DNA of 64,000 bases from Rosa chinensis (GCF_002994745.2 NC_037093.1:33643884-33707883); one strand, 5' to 3'. Positions 25,354 to 38,869 are shown, counted from the stretch's first letter. A program made the numbers and translations. Notes: generated by a model not told the origin, from the letters alone.

Positions 25354-25961
25354 CATGCAGAAATTATACAATAGATTTTAGCCATTCTGATTCTGTTGTC
25401 TGAACTAGGAACATAGACGGTAAGATTTTGAACCAAAATGAAGTAGGCGGCATGTGTTTCCCTCCATATTTTGACATTATTAACTCTTGCGAAAGTGCGG
25501 TACTTTTCTACTGTGTGAGCCACTCGAGAATTTATTGAAGTTTAATTGTATCCCCATATACCTAGCAACAGCCAACATCTGTCCGAAAGCAAAAAATTAA
25601 AACATAAGACCTCTCATTGATCGTCCGATTTGGATTGTTGTCCTTCACCGTCCTCCTCCGCCTAGGTTTGCCTGGGTTTTGTTTACAGAAATTGAAATGG
25701 GTTTGTTGGTCATTGTGTTTCTCTAATGATTGCGAGTTTCTCTTAGATTTAGCGTTTGCGAGTAATTGTGATTAGATTTAGGGTTCTGCATCTGCTTAGA
25801 TTTAGGGTTTGTCTGACTTCAAATTTCGTAATCATACTTCGAATTTTACTTCACTAGGTTGCTGAGAAACTGACGAGGAAGTTTTTGAGCTTTTTGTGGG
25901 CTTTGTTCTTTGAGCACTGTGTATGTACTGTCTCGAATTTTATTTGGAATTGGGTTTTCAG
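25354..25961. other. Region before the beta-galactosidase exons
   Basis: T-rich and intron-like, with 'GATTTAGGGTTT' motifs as in plant leaders and first introns near 25780-25810. I do not find the expected first beta-galactosidase exons here, so the gene start seems lost. Confidence 0.5.
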
Positions 25962-28510
25962 TTTTGTTAAATCGTTAAACTGATGAAGAATGAGAAGCTT
26001 TATGCATCACAGGGAGGACCCATCATTTTATCCCAAGTTAAATTTTCTATCTGCTTTTGTTACCTTATCCAATTTTGGTCTTTGAGACTTTGGTACTTTA
26101 TAAGTTTCTAAAGGAGATTAAATGTTGTCTGTCAAATATCTCAGATTGAAAATGAGTATGGAAACATTGGTAAAGCATATGGGCCTGCTGCCAAAACCTT
26201 CATTAATTGGGCAGCAAACATGGCTGTGTCTTTGGATACAGGGGTGCCCTGGGTCATGTGCCAGCAAGCAGATGCTCCTTCTTCAGTGGTAAGAGTTTCT
26301 TGTTCACTTTTCATTTGTATTGCATTGGCCTTGTGTAAAATAGCATCCATTCTCACCGTGCTTTCTATACAGATCAACACTTGCAATGGATTTTACTGTG
26401 ATCAATTCACCCCAAATTCTAACAGCACACCCAAAATGTGGACCGAGAATTGGAGTGGATGGTAAGGAGCCTTTGGGGACTCCACTCATTAGCAAGGCCA
26501 CCCAGTGTGAGGGGACTCTACTCATTAGCAAATATCCACTTTTTAAGATATACTGTCTTTCTGGATTATGTTGCCTGGGTCCTAAGCCTCTGAAGGATAC
26601 AAATCTCCATGGAATATGGAAGAAAGTTCAACCTTTTGCTGTATGTTACCTTCATACCATATATCTAGAAGCGCACTGATGGTTATGCTTTACTTATGAT
26701 AATCTCTACTTCATGTTGGAATCTTGTGCACTTGCAATGATGGTTGTTCATATGCTCCATTGATAAAATATTTTGAATATTCACAACCCAAATGCATATC
26801 ACCTAAATTGCTTCCCTTGTCCTCTTTTTTGTTTTGTTTTGTTTTTGGAATCAATTTGACATCCTTTCTGTTTACATATATTGTGCATATCTAGTATGTT
26901 TGGCCTCTGGATCTGGATGATGCAAGAGGTCTTTAGGATTCATTCTTCTACTTTACTTTGTCATCTATAACGATGGGTTGTTAGTTTCGCTCATGACCTA
27001 TGAATTAAGAAAGCTTGTAGGCAGATATTAATGTGACCTTTGGTCAAACCAGGAAAAAAACATGCAGTGATTTGTTCTGTGTTGATCTTTTACTATACCA
27101 TGGTGGAACCAACTTTGGGCAGTCTAATGGAGGACCTTTTATTGCTACAAGTTATGTCTGATGCTCCACTCGATGAGTATGGCATGTGGTATCTCTGTAT
27201 TAATGCTTTACTATCTATATAGAACTCTTCATCTTTAGTGAGTGTAAATGAACTGACATTTTCTGTCAACCTGATGCTTTGACATCAAGGGGATGGGCAA
27301 TACTTTAATCTTAAAATGTAGTTTTTATTGTGAGAAGACATACTTAATAGATCATTAACACTCAAAATATATGCTGCTGCACTTCAGCAGATTAATATAA
27401 GTTGCTGTCAGCATTAAGAATGCCATAGAGAATCAACTTAACAATTCATTTATGTTGTAGGACTTAGGCAGCCAAAATGGGGTCATCTAAAAGATGTGCA
27501 CAAAGCGATAAAGCTTCGTGAAGCTGCAATGGTGGCCACTGACCCAACATTGAGGTAGAATCCTTTACTTTTGTTTGAGATTGATTTGTGGCTATCATAT
27601 AAGAATATGTAGCTGAACTTCTTCTGAAGTTCTAGTTTTCAAGATCCCAGCCTAGGTGAATGGCTCCATATGGCCATATATATGGTGCGGACTTGGCACT
27701 ACCTATTTAGTGTTTACCAGCTCAACAGTGCAATAGAGCTTACAACTTAGACAAGTGAGAAGTGATATCTGGGGATTCTGAACTTACAGCTTTCTCAAGA
27801 TGTAGTAATTGCCTTTTCAGCTAGTCGTCTTTCTTTCGACATTTAAATTTCCTTTCTACATCAATTTGGCAGCATTGATGTCAAAGATGGATATAAAGAT
27901 GATCTTCACGTGCAATCGCTTGGTCATGCCTTTCATGTTTTTGTCAATATGAAAGCTTGTAGGTGATCTATAAATTAACTACCTTGAATTACACATATTT
28001 GGTTATACCCATCTGCCCTTTCTGAGTTTCAAATTTTAATTTTATACATTTCTTGTATTTGCTTGGGTTCCTTAGTGGAAATCTAGTGGCTGCTTTGGTT
28101 ACAATTGCAAATAATCTGGAGAGATCATTCCTAAGATAGGATTCCTCTGAGGAGTGTTGAGGAATGACCATTGCCTTTTTTAAAGTTAGTTTTAAACTTT
28201 TAATTAGCAATTCTTGTAAACTTTGAAAGTTTAAACCATAAATCTTCTGCCAACTACAGTGCAACAAATCTTTAAAATTGTGCCTCTCATAGGTCACAAT
28301 TAAACTTAGGGTTTGTTCTCTTTCTAACTTAGTGCTCGAATGGTTAGATACTTACAATCCTGAATTTTCAAAGTTAAGAAACTTCTTGACTACCAACCAC
28401 CACTGACACTTGGAATTGTTTTCGTTGTTTTATTATTGGATTTCTTTTCTAATTTAATCATTTTCAGAGAGTGGAACATGCAACAGTGGCAATGCCAAGG
28501 TTTCTATGGA
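25962..28510 (+). pseudogene. Beta-galactosidase (GH35) pseudogene, 5' part
   Basis: GH35 plant beta-galactosidases remove terminal galactose from cell-wall glycans in the apoplast. Exons recognised: 25962-26036 (MKNEKLYASQGGPIILSQ, with a TAA stop at 25968); 26145-26288 ([19 protein letters not shown], the NEYGN motif carrying the acid/base Glu; [12 protein letters not shown]); 26373-26461 ([16 protein letters not shown], then WTENWSGW with the nucleophile Glu); about 27050-27200 ([20 protein letters not shown], then a one-base frameshift before SDAPLDEYG and a GC donor); 27461-27554 ([18 protein letters not shown]); 27873-27962 (LHVQSLGHAFHVFVN); 28468-28510 (CNSGNAKVSM). The N-terminal exons and several middle and C-terminal exons are missing. 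The last exon is cut by a CACTA insertion. It is non-functional. Confidence 0.92.
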
Positions 28511-28539
28511 CACTACAAAAAAAAATTCAAATTGCCGCG

Positions 28540-28795
28540 GCGATGTGCCGTCGCGGAAAGTGAAATTGAAGTCGCGAAAGACCAATGGCGACGACAATTG
28601 CGCCGATGTCGTTGAGGGCGTCGCCATTGATATTTGCGACGGCAAATGCACCGTCGCAAGCTTATTAGCAATGGCAATCCCTTGCCGTCACAAGAATTTT
28701 GCTACTGCAAAAAGCCGTCGCAAATATCTATGGCGACGCCACCGACCGCTACCAAAACTTTGCGACGGTAAAATTGCCGTCGCAAAATTTTATTT
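28540..28795. repeat. Left subterminal GCGACGG repeat array of the CACTA element
   Basis: More than ten copies of GCGACGG, CCGTCGC or close variants occur in both orientations in 250 bp. A matching array lies at 38870-39020 next to the right end. Confidence 0.85.
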
Positions 28796-28899
28796 ATGAA
28801 TTAAAAAAAATTTGGCATGCAAATATGCATTGCCAGATTTTTTTTTGGATAAAAGCGCGTTGTACAAAAAGGAATTAAACATATTGAAAAGGGAATGTT

Positions 28900-31604
28900 T
28901 GTCACGCCCCTGATTTTACACACATGAAAATCGATATATATAATCCTATAATTATACATGCGTGAATGTTCAGTCATCAATACAAATACCTGGAACATCT
29001 TTCCTTATAACGAGTAAATACTGATGCCCTGAAACCATCCGAGTTAATATACACTCACTCCATAGAATTATATATTACATAAATTTACGAATTAAATTGT
29101 CATCACAAAATAAAGCGTAAATGCTCTTCAGAGCTTACTACATAGCGGAAGTCATAACAATGGCAAAGCCAACAAAATTTGCTTCCTAACCGTTCAGCTG
29201 CCTGTAGCTACCTCAGCTTCAGCCACGATTTTCCTGACCTGCAGGATTAACCCCTACACCAAAAGAATGGTGCACCGGGTTTCCACACAACAAAACCCGG
29301 TAAGCTTATGAAAGCTCGTATGAGTAACTCATGAACATCAATCAACAACTCACACACATCAGCTAAAGGAAACCATGCAACCATGATTCCTCCTAACACT
29401 CCAAAATCTTTCCATCTAAAGGGAAACATAAATCACCGCTGTGACAATGTTCTATTTGCTAACTTAACCATCAAGAAGCAATTCAAGTCTCATCTAGACA
29501 ATAAAAGAAGAATACTCAAGGAATTCTCCTTTAACTACATACTTATGAGTCTCCAGCAACCTCGATCGTTACTCCCATAATCTATAATGGCAGACAGACT
29601 GTCGCCCTATTGAAATCGTAACCACTCGTCCGACTACGGACGTGATTACCTATTTCCTGCCTTGGTCACCATCTGTGACTTGTCACCATCTGTGACATGT
29701 GGTTTCAGACCCCGTCTGGTCTCAAATCAACATTTAGGTCACCATCTATGCTCTATCACCATCTGTGCCCTGTCACCATCTGTGACACATGATCTTCAGA
29801 CCCCGTCTGGTCATGAAATCAAACGTCAAGGTCACCGTCTGCAACCTATCACTATCTGTGATATGAAATCTTCTTAGACCCTATCTGGTCTTAAAGCTAA
29901 ACGTTAAATAAGTCGCAACCGACCTAAAAACGTTACAACATCTAGCTTCGGCTTTCCTAACCCCTGCTCACCATCTGTGAGTCTTGGTACAAGGACCAAT
30001 ACATTTAAAATGAGTCACGCTTGACTCAAAAATGTAACATCAAGCTCAATACTTTTCAAACAATAGAAAACATCTTTGTCCACAATATTGTTTCCTGAAA
30101 AGCCACATTCAACAATAATATGAACATCATCATGCATATTATTATTCATCACAATCATTCACAATGATATATACATTTCACGTAAATATATATATACATA
30201 GACATTCGCTCAGGAATGCCTACTAGTACCAACTATAGTTTGCAGTTAAATAATTAACGCCAAAACAATAATGGTAATTATGTTCATAAAGAACCTTGTG
30301 AGATTACTCACCTCGAACTCTTGCTGCGTCTTCAACAAAACACAAAGCCGCCAATTCACAAATAATCGCCTACTGTATTTCGTCAAGCACCTATTCACAT
30401 ATGTTTCCAATTTAGTGACAGTTTACATTTGATTTAAGTTCGAAACCCCCTGTTTTGAACTAAAACCCCCCAAAGTGGCGCCAATCGAGGCAAAACCACA
30501 TCCGAGACCTCCCAAAGTCTCCGGAATACGCCCACGATCGATGTGACCAAACCACAAGTCGATCGGACGCTCGAATCCTCACGGATCGAATAAATCGATC
30601 GGTATGAAACTGTAAAAATCATAACAATTTCATACGAACTCCAAAATTTACATATTATATATCAAAATGCTCGTATCAACGACTAGAACATATATAATAC
30701 CACAAACAGTCCCATACATGGCCGGAACGCCGCCGGCCAAAACTCAATATTTCACAAAACTCCCAACATCAAAAAGCTTCATCTAAGCATGCTTGTGAAC
30801 TTTCATAACTGGATCGAAGTCAGAAAACAAGCTTAAGGGATCGAAAACTACCTCACAAGCTTTGAACAGTAATCCCAACTGAGTTGAACCGATTTCCACG
30901 TAAATTGATTGAAACAAACACCATAGATCGACTCAGACGACCACCACGATGCCAAAGAAGGAAACTTGAAGCCTTGACATCGCCGGAACTGTGTTTTCCG
31001 GTCGTGCCCGAAAACTCCAAGCTGCACCGCCTTGCTGCGTCGTGCATGGTGGTTTTCGTCACAAGAGGATGCCACAGAGACGACCAGAAGGAGGAGACGA
31101 GTCGTTCTGTGCAGGTTTCACGGCTAGAGGTCGCCGGAGATCGCCGAAAAAGCCGGGTCGGATCGACCGGGTCCGGGTCGGGTCAGTCTGAAAGTTTCGT
31201 TTCTGAAGGAGTCGACCGAGAGAGAAGAGAGAGAGAAGAAAGAGCTTCCGGAAAAGGAAAGGGAAAAATGAAAATAATTTCAGATTTTCCCTATATATAC
31301 TAAAATGGAAACTTTTTCCAATAGCCATAACTTCCTCATACGAACTCCGATTGACGCGTTCTGCATGTCCACGAACTCGTATCGACGCGCTGTACAACTT
31401 TCGTGAAGGAAGTTTTCCGAAAATCTCAACATATAAAAAGTCAAACTTCACACGATCCCCTAAACTGTGAAATTCGAATAATTATACGTACAAAAACTAT
31501 TCCACTTCACATACAACCTACAAATAAAGTACAATAACAAATATTCGTACAACTGGTCCATTATTAAATACCAAATTTAAATAACGGAAAACCAGGTCAT
31601 CACA
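28900..31604 (-). mobile_element. Solo LTR, copy A (2,705 bp, minus orientation) within CACTA
   Basis: On the plus strand it starts TGTCACGCCCC and ends ATCACA. The target duplication is atgtt (28895-28899 and 31605-31609). It is the inverted homologue of 33454-36262. It contains a tandem array of CACCATCTGTGAC motifs (29655-29985) and a GC-richer block near 30860-31260. No PBS or coding region is attached. Confidence 0.92.
29655..29985 (-). repeat. Tandem array of CACCATCTGTGAC units inside solo LTR copy A
   Basis: Units of roughly 105-115 bp contain CACCATCTGTGAC and CAGACCCCGTCTGGTC. The same array appears inverted at 35100-35500 in copy B with a different number and spacing of motifs. 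Confidence 0.8.
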
Positions 31605-33453
31605 ATGTTAACTTTTGATTTTTCTCATGAATGTTACAAAAGCAATGAAGCTCTTATACAAGAGTTTACAAGATAATACAAGGTACTTTTCTTCCTCTAC
31701 TTCAAGAAAAGCTTTGCATGGATCATCCTCCATCTTCCTCAAGATATGTGTCCGTTTTCCATCGACATAGATAAGTGAAAAGTATTTAGATAAAGAAACA
31801 TAAATCAAATGAAGAGAGGGAGGATAAGCATGAGTCTTGGGACTACACTTACAGATATTAAAGTTTAGGCAAATTGATATTGATATCCTCTGATTAATTA
31901 CTTTATGAAAGCATAGATCCTAGTGTGGAGAAGTGTACATTTGAATGACATTTAGAGTGAAATTTGGAGAAGTGTACATTTGAGTGATTCATTACTTCAT
32001 TAAAGCATAGATCCTAGGTCGGCAAATTTACTGTCTACCAGATCAAACAATATCGGTGTACACACTACACACCAATCCACATAAAAAAACTTAAAGTGAA
32101 ATTTAAACTGCATATGAGTTTTTCATACCTGTAAATCCCCAAAAAATGTTGCTGAAAGCTCTGCCTCTCATCCTCCTTTTTCAACTGTGCACTTCAGAAC
32201 CTATGCTCCAGCTTCTCCTTTTCCTTGTAATTCTGGTCATACCTGCATCAATTCAAGATTCAATGAACATATATAGATTTGCAAATTTAGAACTTGATAA
32301 ACAATCAACAAGAATTACACACATAAGAAATAAGATACAGAACAAAAAAACCTTTACTTAGTTTCGTAGCTTTCAGTCATTTCATTATAGTTTCAATTCA
32401 TATATACTCTATGAAAGCATTTAGTTCCTACTGTCTTATGGTATTGATTTGCCCTGTTTTACTTCTAAGCTTCATTGTCCTGTGCCCAGGAAGGATCCAA
32501 AAGAAAAACCCTTAGAGGAATAAGTCACATAATCAACTCATCACAAACAACTGAGATCAAAAGATTGTGAATCATCAATAACTATCATTGTTATTCACCA
32601 ATTGATGTCACACACTCAAGAACATTATCAAAATCAAAAGCTTACACCTTTTTCATTCCAACCTCCTCAAACCCCAATTCAAAACACATACCCTAGCTAA
32701 TATCAAAACCATCAAACCAGTCTCACAAAAACAAAGGATAGTCTTTCCCATTAAATTGTTTAAAAAACGATTTCGGGAACAAATTAGTGCTCAGATTTTA
32801 TGACTACCAACTAAAGCTGGGATATATCTGTTTACAATGATCCTATTGTACTGGATATAATCTCCAGCAAAGCAAATCAAATAGATAGAATAGCAAAGTA
32901 GCACAGCAAAAAACAATATTAAATTTTGATGAGAAATTACACTAAAACTAGATTGATTCTTGAATTCTTTCAAAAAACGGTGGGCATGAGAACTTAAACA
33001 ACAAAGTTTTAAATGACCACCAATTAGAGCCAAAACAAGAGTCCCTGTAACATAATCGAATGGAATCATGACTGAGCATTCTGTCGATCTTTAAGCGTTT
33101 TTTAAACTGCAGCTAATGTTGACAAAGGATAATTTAATGGAAGCAACACAACTTCGCTATCTATAACAGCATGATCATTACCGTTACAACCTTACAATTA
33201 CTTATTGTTGCAGACTAACTTGCTCTTTATATTCCTATTTTACTGAGCCTAACTTATATATATGCTTGAGAAATCCAAAAGCATAAATTAAAAACATATT
33301 GAAGAGATTCATCTAACGGCATCTAGTCTCGACCAAAATTCAACTATTATCAGTAAATACTCAAAATTTGACTCACGATTTTGCAGAGGTTAGGCTCCAA
33401 AATTGAGGCAAATTCTTGCAAGCTAACCACCTTCAGGGCTTCAAGGATTCCAC
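31605..33453. other. CACTA interior between the two solo LTRs
   Basis: No transposase frame. On the minus strand, exon-like pieces occur near 33365-33445 (GILEALKVVSLQEFASIL, then a gtgagt donor) and near 32140-32260 (KEKEKLEHRF, then LKKEDERQSF, coiled-coil-like with a stop between). These could be parts of a captured gene running on the minus strand through 38450. Confidence 0.4.
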
Positions 33454-36262
33454 TGTGATGACCTGGTTTTCTGTTATTTAAATTTAGTATTTAATAATGG
33501 ACCAGTTGTACGAGTATTTGTTATTATGCTTTATTCGTAGGTTGTATGTGGAGTGGAATGGTTTTCGTACGTATAAATATTTGAATTTCACAGTTTAGGG
33601 GGTCGTGTGAAGTTTGACTTTTTATATGTTGGGATTCTCGGAAAACTTCCTTCACGAAAGTCGTAGAGCGCGTCGATACGAGTTCGTGGACATGCGGAAC
33701 GCGTAAATCGGAGTTTGTATGAGGAAGTTATGGCTATTGGAAAAAGTTTCTGTTTTAGTATATAAAGGAAAAATCAGAAAATATTTTCATTTTTCCTCAT
33801 TTCCTTTTCCGGAAACCTTCCTCCCTCTCTCTCTTCTCTCTCGTCCACGCCCTCAGAGTAGAAGATTTTCGACTGACCCGACCCGAACCTGGCATTCCGA
33901 CCCGACTTTTCCGGGGAACTCCGGCCATCTCCGGCGACGAAACTTTCCAGACAGGATCGTCTCCGCCGTCTGGTGGTCCCTGTGGTGTTCTCTAGCGACG
34001 AGATCCACCGTGTACGGCGCTGCAAGGCTGTACAGTTAGCATTTTTGGACCCGGCCGGAAAACACAACTCCGGCGACTTCATGGCTTCAACGATTCCTTG
34101 GTTGAGTTCAGAATAGGCTTCCTGATCGATCTATGGTAGTTGTTTCGATCGATTTACGTGGAAATCGGATAAACTCGGATTGGATTACTGTTCACGGCTT
34201 GTGAGGTAGTTTTCGATCCCTTAAGCTTGTTTTCTGATTTCGATCCAGTTATGAAAGTTCACAAGCATGCTTAGATGAAGCTTTTTGATGTTGGGAGTTT
34301 TGTGAAATATTGAGTTTTGGCCTGCGGCGGTGCGCCACCGCCTGTGGCGGCGTTCCGGCAGTGTTCCGGCCATGTAAGGGACTGTTTGTGGTATTATATA
34401 TGTTCTAGTAGTTGATACGAGCGTTTCGATATATAATATGCAAATTTTGGAGTTCGTATGAAATTGTTATGATTTTTACAGTTTCATACCGATCGATTTA
34501 TTCGATCCGTGAGGATTCGAGCGTCCGATCGACTTGTGGTTTGGTCACATCGATCGTGGGCGTATTCCGGAGACCTTGGGAGGTCTCGGATGTGGTTTTG
34601 CCTCGATTGGCGCCACTTTGTGGGTTTTAGTTCAAAACAGAGGGTTTCGAACTTAAATCAAATGTTAATCGTCACTAAATTGGAAACGTATATGAATAGG
34701 TACTTGACGAAGTACAGTGGACGATTATTTGTGAATTGGCGGCTGTGTGTTTTGTTGAAGACGCAGCAGGAGTTTCAAGGTGAGTAAATCTCACAAGGAT
34801 CTTTATGAACAGAAGTACCATTATTGTTTTGGCGTTAATTAATTAACTGCAAATTATAGTTGGTATTAGTAGGCATTCCTGAGCGAATGACTACATATAT
34901 ATGTTTAGATGAAATATATATATCCTTGTGAATGATTGCGATGAATAATAATATGCATGATGGTGTTCATATTATTGTTAAATGCGACTTTTCAGGAAAC
35001 GATATTATAGAAAAAGATGTTTTCTATTGTTTGGAAAGTATTGAGCTTGATGTTACATTTTGAGTCAAGTGTGACTCATTTTAGATGTATTGGTTTTAGT
35101 ATCAAGGGTCACAGATGGTGAGCAGGGATTAGGAAAACCGAAACTAGATGTTGTAACGTTTTTAAGTCAGATGTGACTCACTTAACGCTGACCTTAAGAC
35201 CAGATAGGGTCTAAGAAGATCTTAAGTCACAGATGGTGATAGATCATAGATAGTGACAGGTTGCAGACGGTGACCTTGATGGTTGATTTCATGACCAGAT
35301 GGGGTCTGAAAATCATGAGTCACAGATGGTGATAGATGGTGATCAATGGTTGAGCTGAGACCAGATGGGGTCTAAAGATCATACGTCACAGATGGTGACA
35401 GGTTGCAGATGGCTACCTTGATGTTGATTTCATGACCAGACGGAGTCTGAAATCATATGTCACAGATGGTGATAGATCGCAGATGGTGATCAAGGCAGGA
35501 AATAGGTAATCCCGTCCTTGGTAGGACGAGTGGTTACAATTTCAATAGAATTCTAGTTTATCTGCCATGATAGCTTATGGGAGTAACGGTCGAGGTTGCT
35601 TGAGACTCATAGGTATGCAGCTTAAAGGAGAGTTTCGACGGCATTCTCCTTTAATTGTCTAGATGAGACTTGAATTGCTACTTGATGGTTAAGTTAGCAA
35701 ATAGAGCATGGTCATAGCGGTGACTCATGTTGTCCTTTCTTTGGAAAGGATATGGAATGTTAGAAGGAATCATGGCTGCATGTTTCCTTAAGTAGATTGA
35801 TGTGAGTTGTTGATTGATGTTCATGAGTTACTCATACGAGCTTTCATAAGCTTACCGGGTTTTGTTGTGTGGAAACCCGGTGCACCATTCTTTTGGTGTA
35901 GGGGTTAATCCTGCAGGTCAGGAAAATCGTGGCTGAAGCAGAGGCAGCTTGTTGGCAGCTGAACGGGTAGGAAGCAAATTTTGTTGGCTTTGTCATTGTT
36001 ATGTTATGACTTCCGCTATGTAGTAAGCTCTGAGGAGCATTTACGCTTTATTTTGTGATGGCAATTAAATTCGTAAATTTGTGTAATATATAACTCTATG
36101 GAGTGAGTGTATATTAACTCGGATGGTTTCAGGGCATCATTATGTACTTGTTATAAAGGAAAGATGTTCCAGGTATTTGTATTGATGACTGAACATTCAC
36201 GCATGTATAATTATGGGATTATATATATCGATTTTCATGTGTGTGAAATCAGGGGCGTGACA
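33454..36262 (+). mobile_element. Solo LTR, copy B (2,809 bp, plus orientation) within CACTA
   Basis: It starts TGTGATGACCTGG and ends GGGGCGTGACA. A perfect target duplication tccac flanks it (33449-33453 and 36263-36267). It is homologous to copy A in inverse orientation over its full length. A CT-rich, GC-richer block at 33800-34080 is probably the LTR leader. Confidence 0.93.
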
Positions 36263-37418
36263 TCCACAAGCACACTGCATAAAATGAAGCATGTATATAA
36301 ATAATAGACACATAACATCCGACACTAAGACAAATCTCAGTTATCACTTATAATTACGAATGATGGCAAGTTATCTTACAAACATAATGCAAATATATAA
36401 AAACCGTTTCAAATTCATTTCTGTGAGATATTGCTTTATATACAACTTTTAAAGCATAGGAATAGAATAGGAAATATACAACTTTTATATAAAGGCTGTA
36501 AGTACAGAAAATTACCTCATTGAATTTTGGTAGGGTTCAATTTGAACAGCTGCTTGTTAATAGAGTCATGGTTCTATTTTTTTTTTGTCGATGACACCTT
36601 GGACGATCCGATGTAAAACAATTTCATAATGTGCTTCGTGAAGCTCTCCTTTTTCAAATAGGATCAAGGCTTCCACCGGGACCATTAGCGTCCTGCTAAA
36701 CAAAAGACATACTTATCTTCTAACTTATAAGAGCACACACATTACTCAAGAGTATGAAAACAATTAGAAGTACCTTCAATTTTGCTTGGATTGCACTGCA
36801 ACAATCATTTAAGCCCTGGCCACTCAGAGCTGATATGCAAACAACAATACAACATCATCTCTTTTCTGCTTCTATTCGGATATGTCTGGATTGCTCACCA
36901 TATCAACCTGCAAAAATGTAGCTCTCTATCATCAATCTTGCGCATTTCCATATATATATATATATATGTATATATAAGTAGTAGCAAGACTCACTTTCAC
37001 TAAAGCAACTAAATGTTGTGCATTATGATCCCCACCACTAACTATAACATCAAAACCCTTTATATCCCTTTGTGGAGGCAAAAAAAAAACCTTTATTTCC
37101 CAATCTATCTAGAGACAGCAATATCAGAGTTCACCGAAACAAATGCATGTAACAAATTCCAAGAATCAGAAGCAATTAATAGAAATCACATCTTGAGACA
37201 TTTGAATAACACTATCTGCCAAGCTTGAAGCCAGCTTTTGCTCTGAAAGAGGGAGAGGACATAGGGTTACTGTTCTATATCTATTTTGGTTATGAGACAT
37301 GGCATACGATAAAATTAAAAAACGAACCAAAGACTATCCAAAACATTCAACACAAATTATCAAAGCTAAAAACTGATGTAGCAAGGCAATAATATCAAAG
37401 AGAGGAAAAAACACAAAC
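36263..37418. other. CACTA interior right of solo LTR B
   Basis: Mostly AT-rich. Minus-strand exon-like pieces lie near 37165-37245 (EQKLASSLADSVIQMSQ) and near 36595-36690 (FEKGELHEAHYEIVLH). I cannot assign a family. Confidence 0.4.
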
Positions 37419-37607
37419 CTGCAAAGACATTGGGGAATAAAATAAGGGTCAAATTCCTTAACTACATCTTTGTTCATGCAAACAGTATCGGAGATCGGCT
37501 TTGAGAATGGATCAGCTACTTTTACAACCTAGGGACCTGTTTTTACTTGAATACCATCTCTGGAGAACTTTTGTTCAACGAATGTAGTAACTGATCTTGT
37601 GTCAAAC
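37419..37607 (-). pseudogene. Captured-gene exon on the minus strand inside CACTA, family uncertain
   Basis: The acceptor cttacag|g at 37608 and donor cag|gtttg at 37418 bound a 63-codon exon. It reads FDTRSVTTFVEQKFSRDG, then IQVKTG, one stop (TAG), then VVKVADPFSKPISDT and VVKEFDPYFIPQC. The EQKFSRDGI.VKTG...VVKV pattern resembles a segment of plant external type II NAD(P)H dehydrogenases (NDB family), but the match is short. Further minus-strand exon-like pieces lie on both sides, so a multi-exon gene segment was probably captured by the CACTA element. Confidence 0.4.
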
Positions 37608-38600
37608 CTGTAAGAGCAAACCAAGCACATAATAGTTAACTTGATCAATACACCAATTGAAATACCATCAATTACAGAAACATATAAGAATTCATAAAAC
37701 ATAGATAAGATAACAACAGAAAAGCATAGTTGGTCATTACGAAAACCAAATGAGAACAGCTTCTTACATTCTATATTTGAAACAACCATATGAATTAGTT
37801 TCTTTAGATAATATGATAATCGTCATGGAAACCAAGAACAACTTCCTACATTCTATATTTCAAATAAGAAGGATTCTAATTCATTCTTTAGTCATATTCG
37901 TACATCAGTTGCGAACTTTAAAGTATATAGAATTTGTAATGGACCTTTCACGTCAACAGAAACTCACAACTTTATCAGTCATCAGTAGAAGAAGATATTT
38001 TACTCATGGAAACCAGTGACAATTCACTAAATGATAACAAAGATGAGTCAGATTAAAAACCAAACCTATTTTATTTCTTTTCAACGGAATCCTTTTCCTT
38101 CAGAATCTCCAAAAAAGTTGGATCTTGGAATCGTTGAAAGGTTAAAACCCCTGCTACAAAACAAAACGAAATCTTATACATTAATAATTCAATCAGATAA
38201 GCTTTAATTAACAAAAGAAAGATTATAACAATCAATACCAACTAATCTGATCAAATATCACAGAATAAATCCATGAAATCAAGTAAGTCAAACTCGAATT
38301 CAATTGAGATAAGAGGGCCAAAATTTATCAGATCTGTGATTCAATGAAAAAAAAAAGTGAAACATAGTGATTGATGATGCTAACCCAGTTTCTATGGAGA
38401 TTGATGTTGATGGAAGATCTCGAACAGTACTTGGCTGTAAGATCACTTTCCCTGCAAAACTGATATAAAACAAAACCCATTCAATCAGAAACCAAACCAA
38501 CATGCGAACGAAATTTTAGAAATTTACAAACTGGCGCAGTTGATTACGTGATTACAGCAACAATCGAGCTCTCTATCTCTTCGCACAAAGCAAAAAAAAC
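37608..38600. other. CACTA interior near the right end
   Basis: Introns or spacer. One minus-strand piece near 38090-38160 reads AGVLTFQRFQDPTFLEIL. Another near 38395-38455 is open on both strands, so its direction is not certain. Confidence 0.35.
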
Positions 38601-38604
38601 ACGC

Positions 38605-38610
<6 letters not shown>

Positions 38611-38641
<31 letters not shown>
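38611..38641 (+). repeat. (CT)n microsatellite
   Basis: A perfect CT run of about 31 bp inside the CACTA element. Confidence 0.9.
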
Positions 38642-38645
<4 letters not shown>

Positions 38646-38869
38646 ATAATTTTGATGGCAACAATGGAATGAGAAGCCTGTAGAACAATGATGGGAGAAA
38701 AAAGGAGGGCAAAGCCGACGTGACCTCGTTTTCGTCGTCAATCCTTCAGGTTTCTCTTTCTGTATTTCTCTTTGTTTGTTTTTATTTTTGGGTTGTTGTT
38801 CTTTGGAGGATTGGTGAGTAGAGAAGACGACATCATGTATTACTGTAGCTAAAATTAAAGAAATTTGGC

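Noticed and set aside
28506..28799. 97-aa ORF rich in Lys/Arg/Cys
   Set aside because: It is a translation of the CACTA end and its GCGACGG subterminal repeats.
30848..31451. Overlapping ORFs on both strands near 30848-31451 and similar ones at 33719-34082
   Set aside because: They lie in the GC-richer leader part of the two solo LTRs; frames are not conserved between the two copies.
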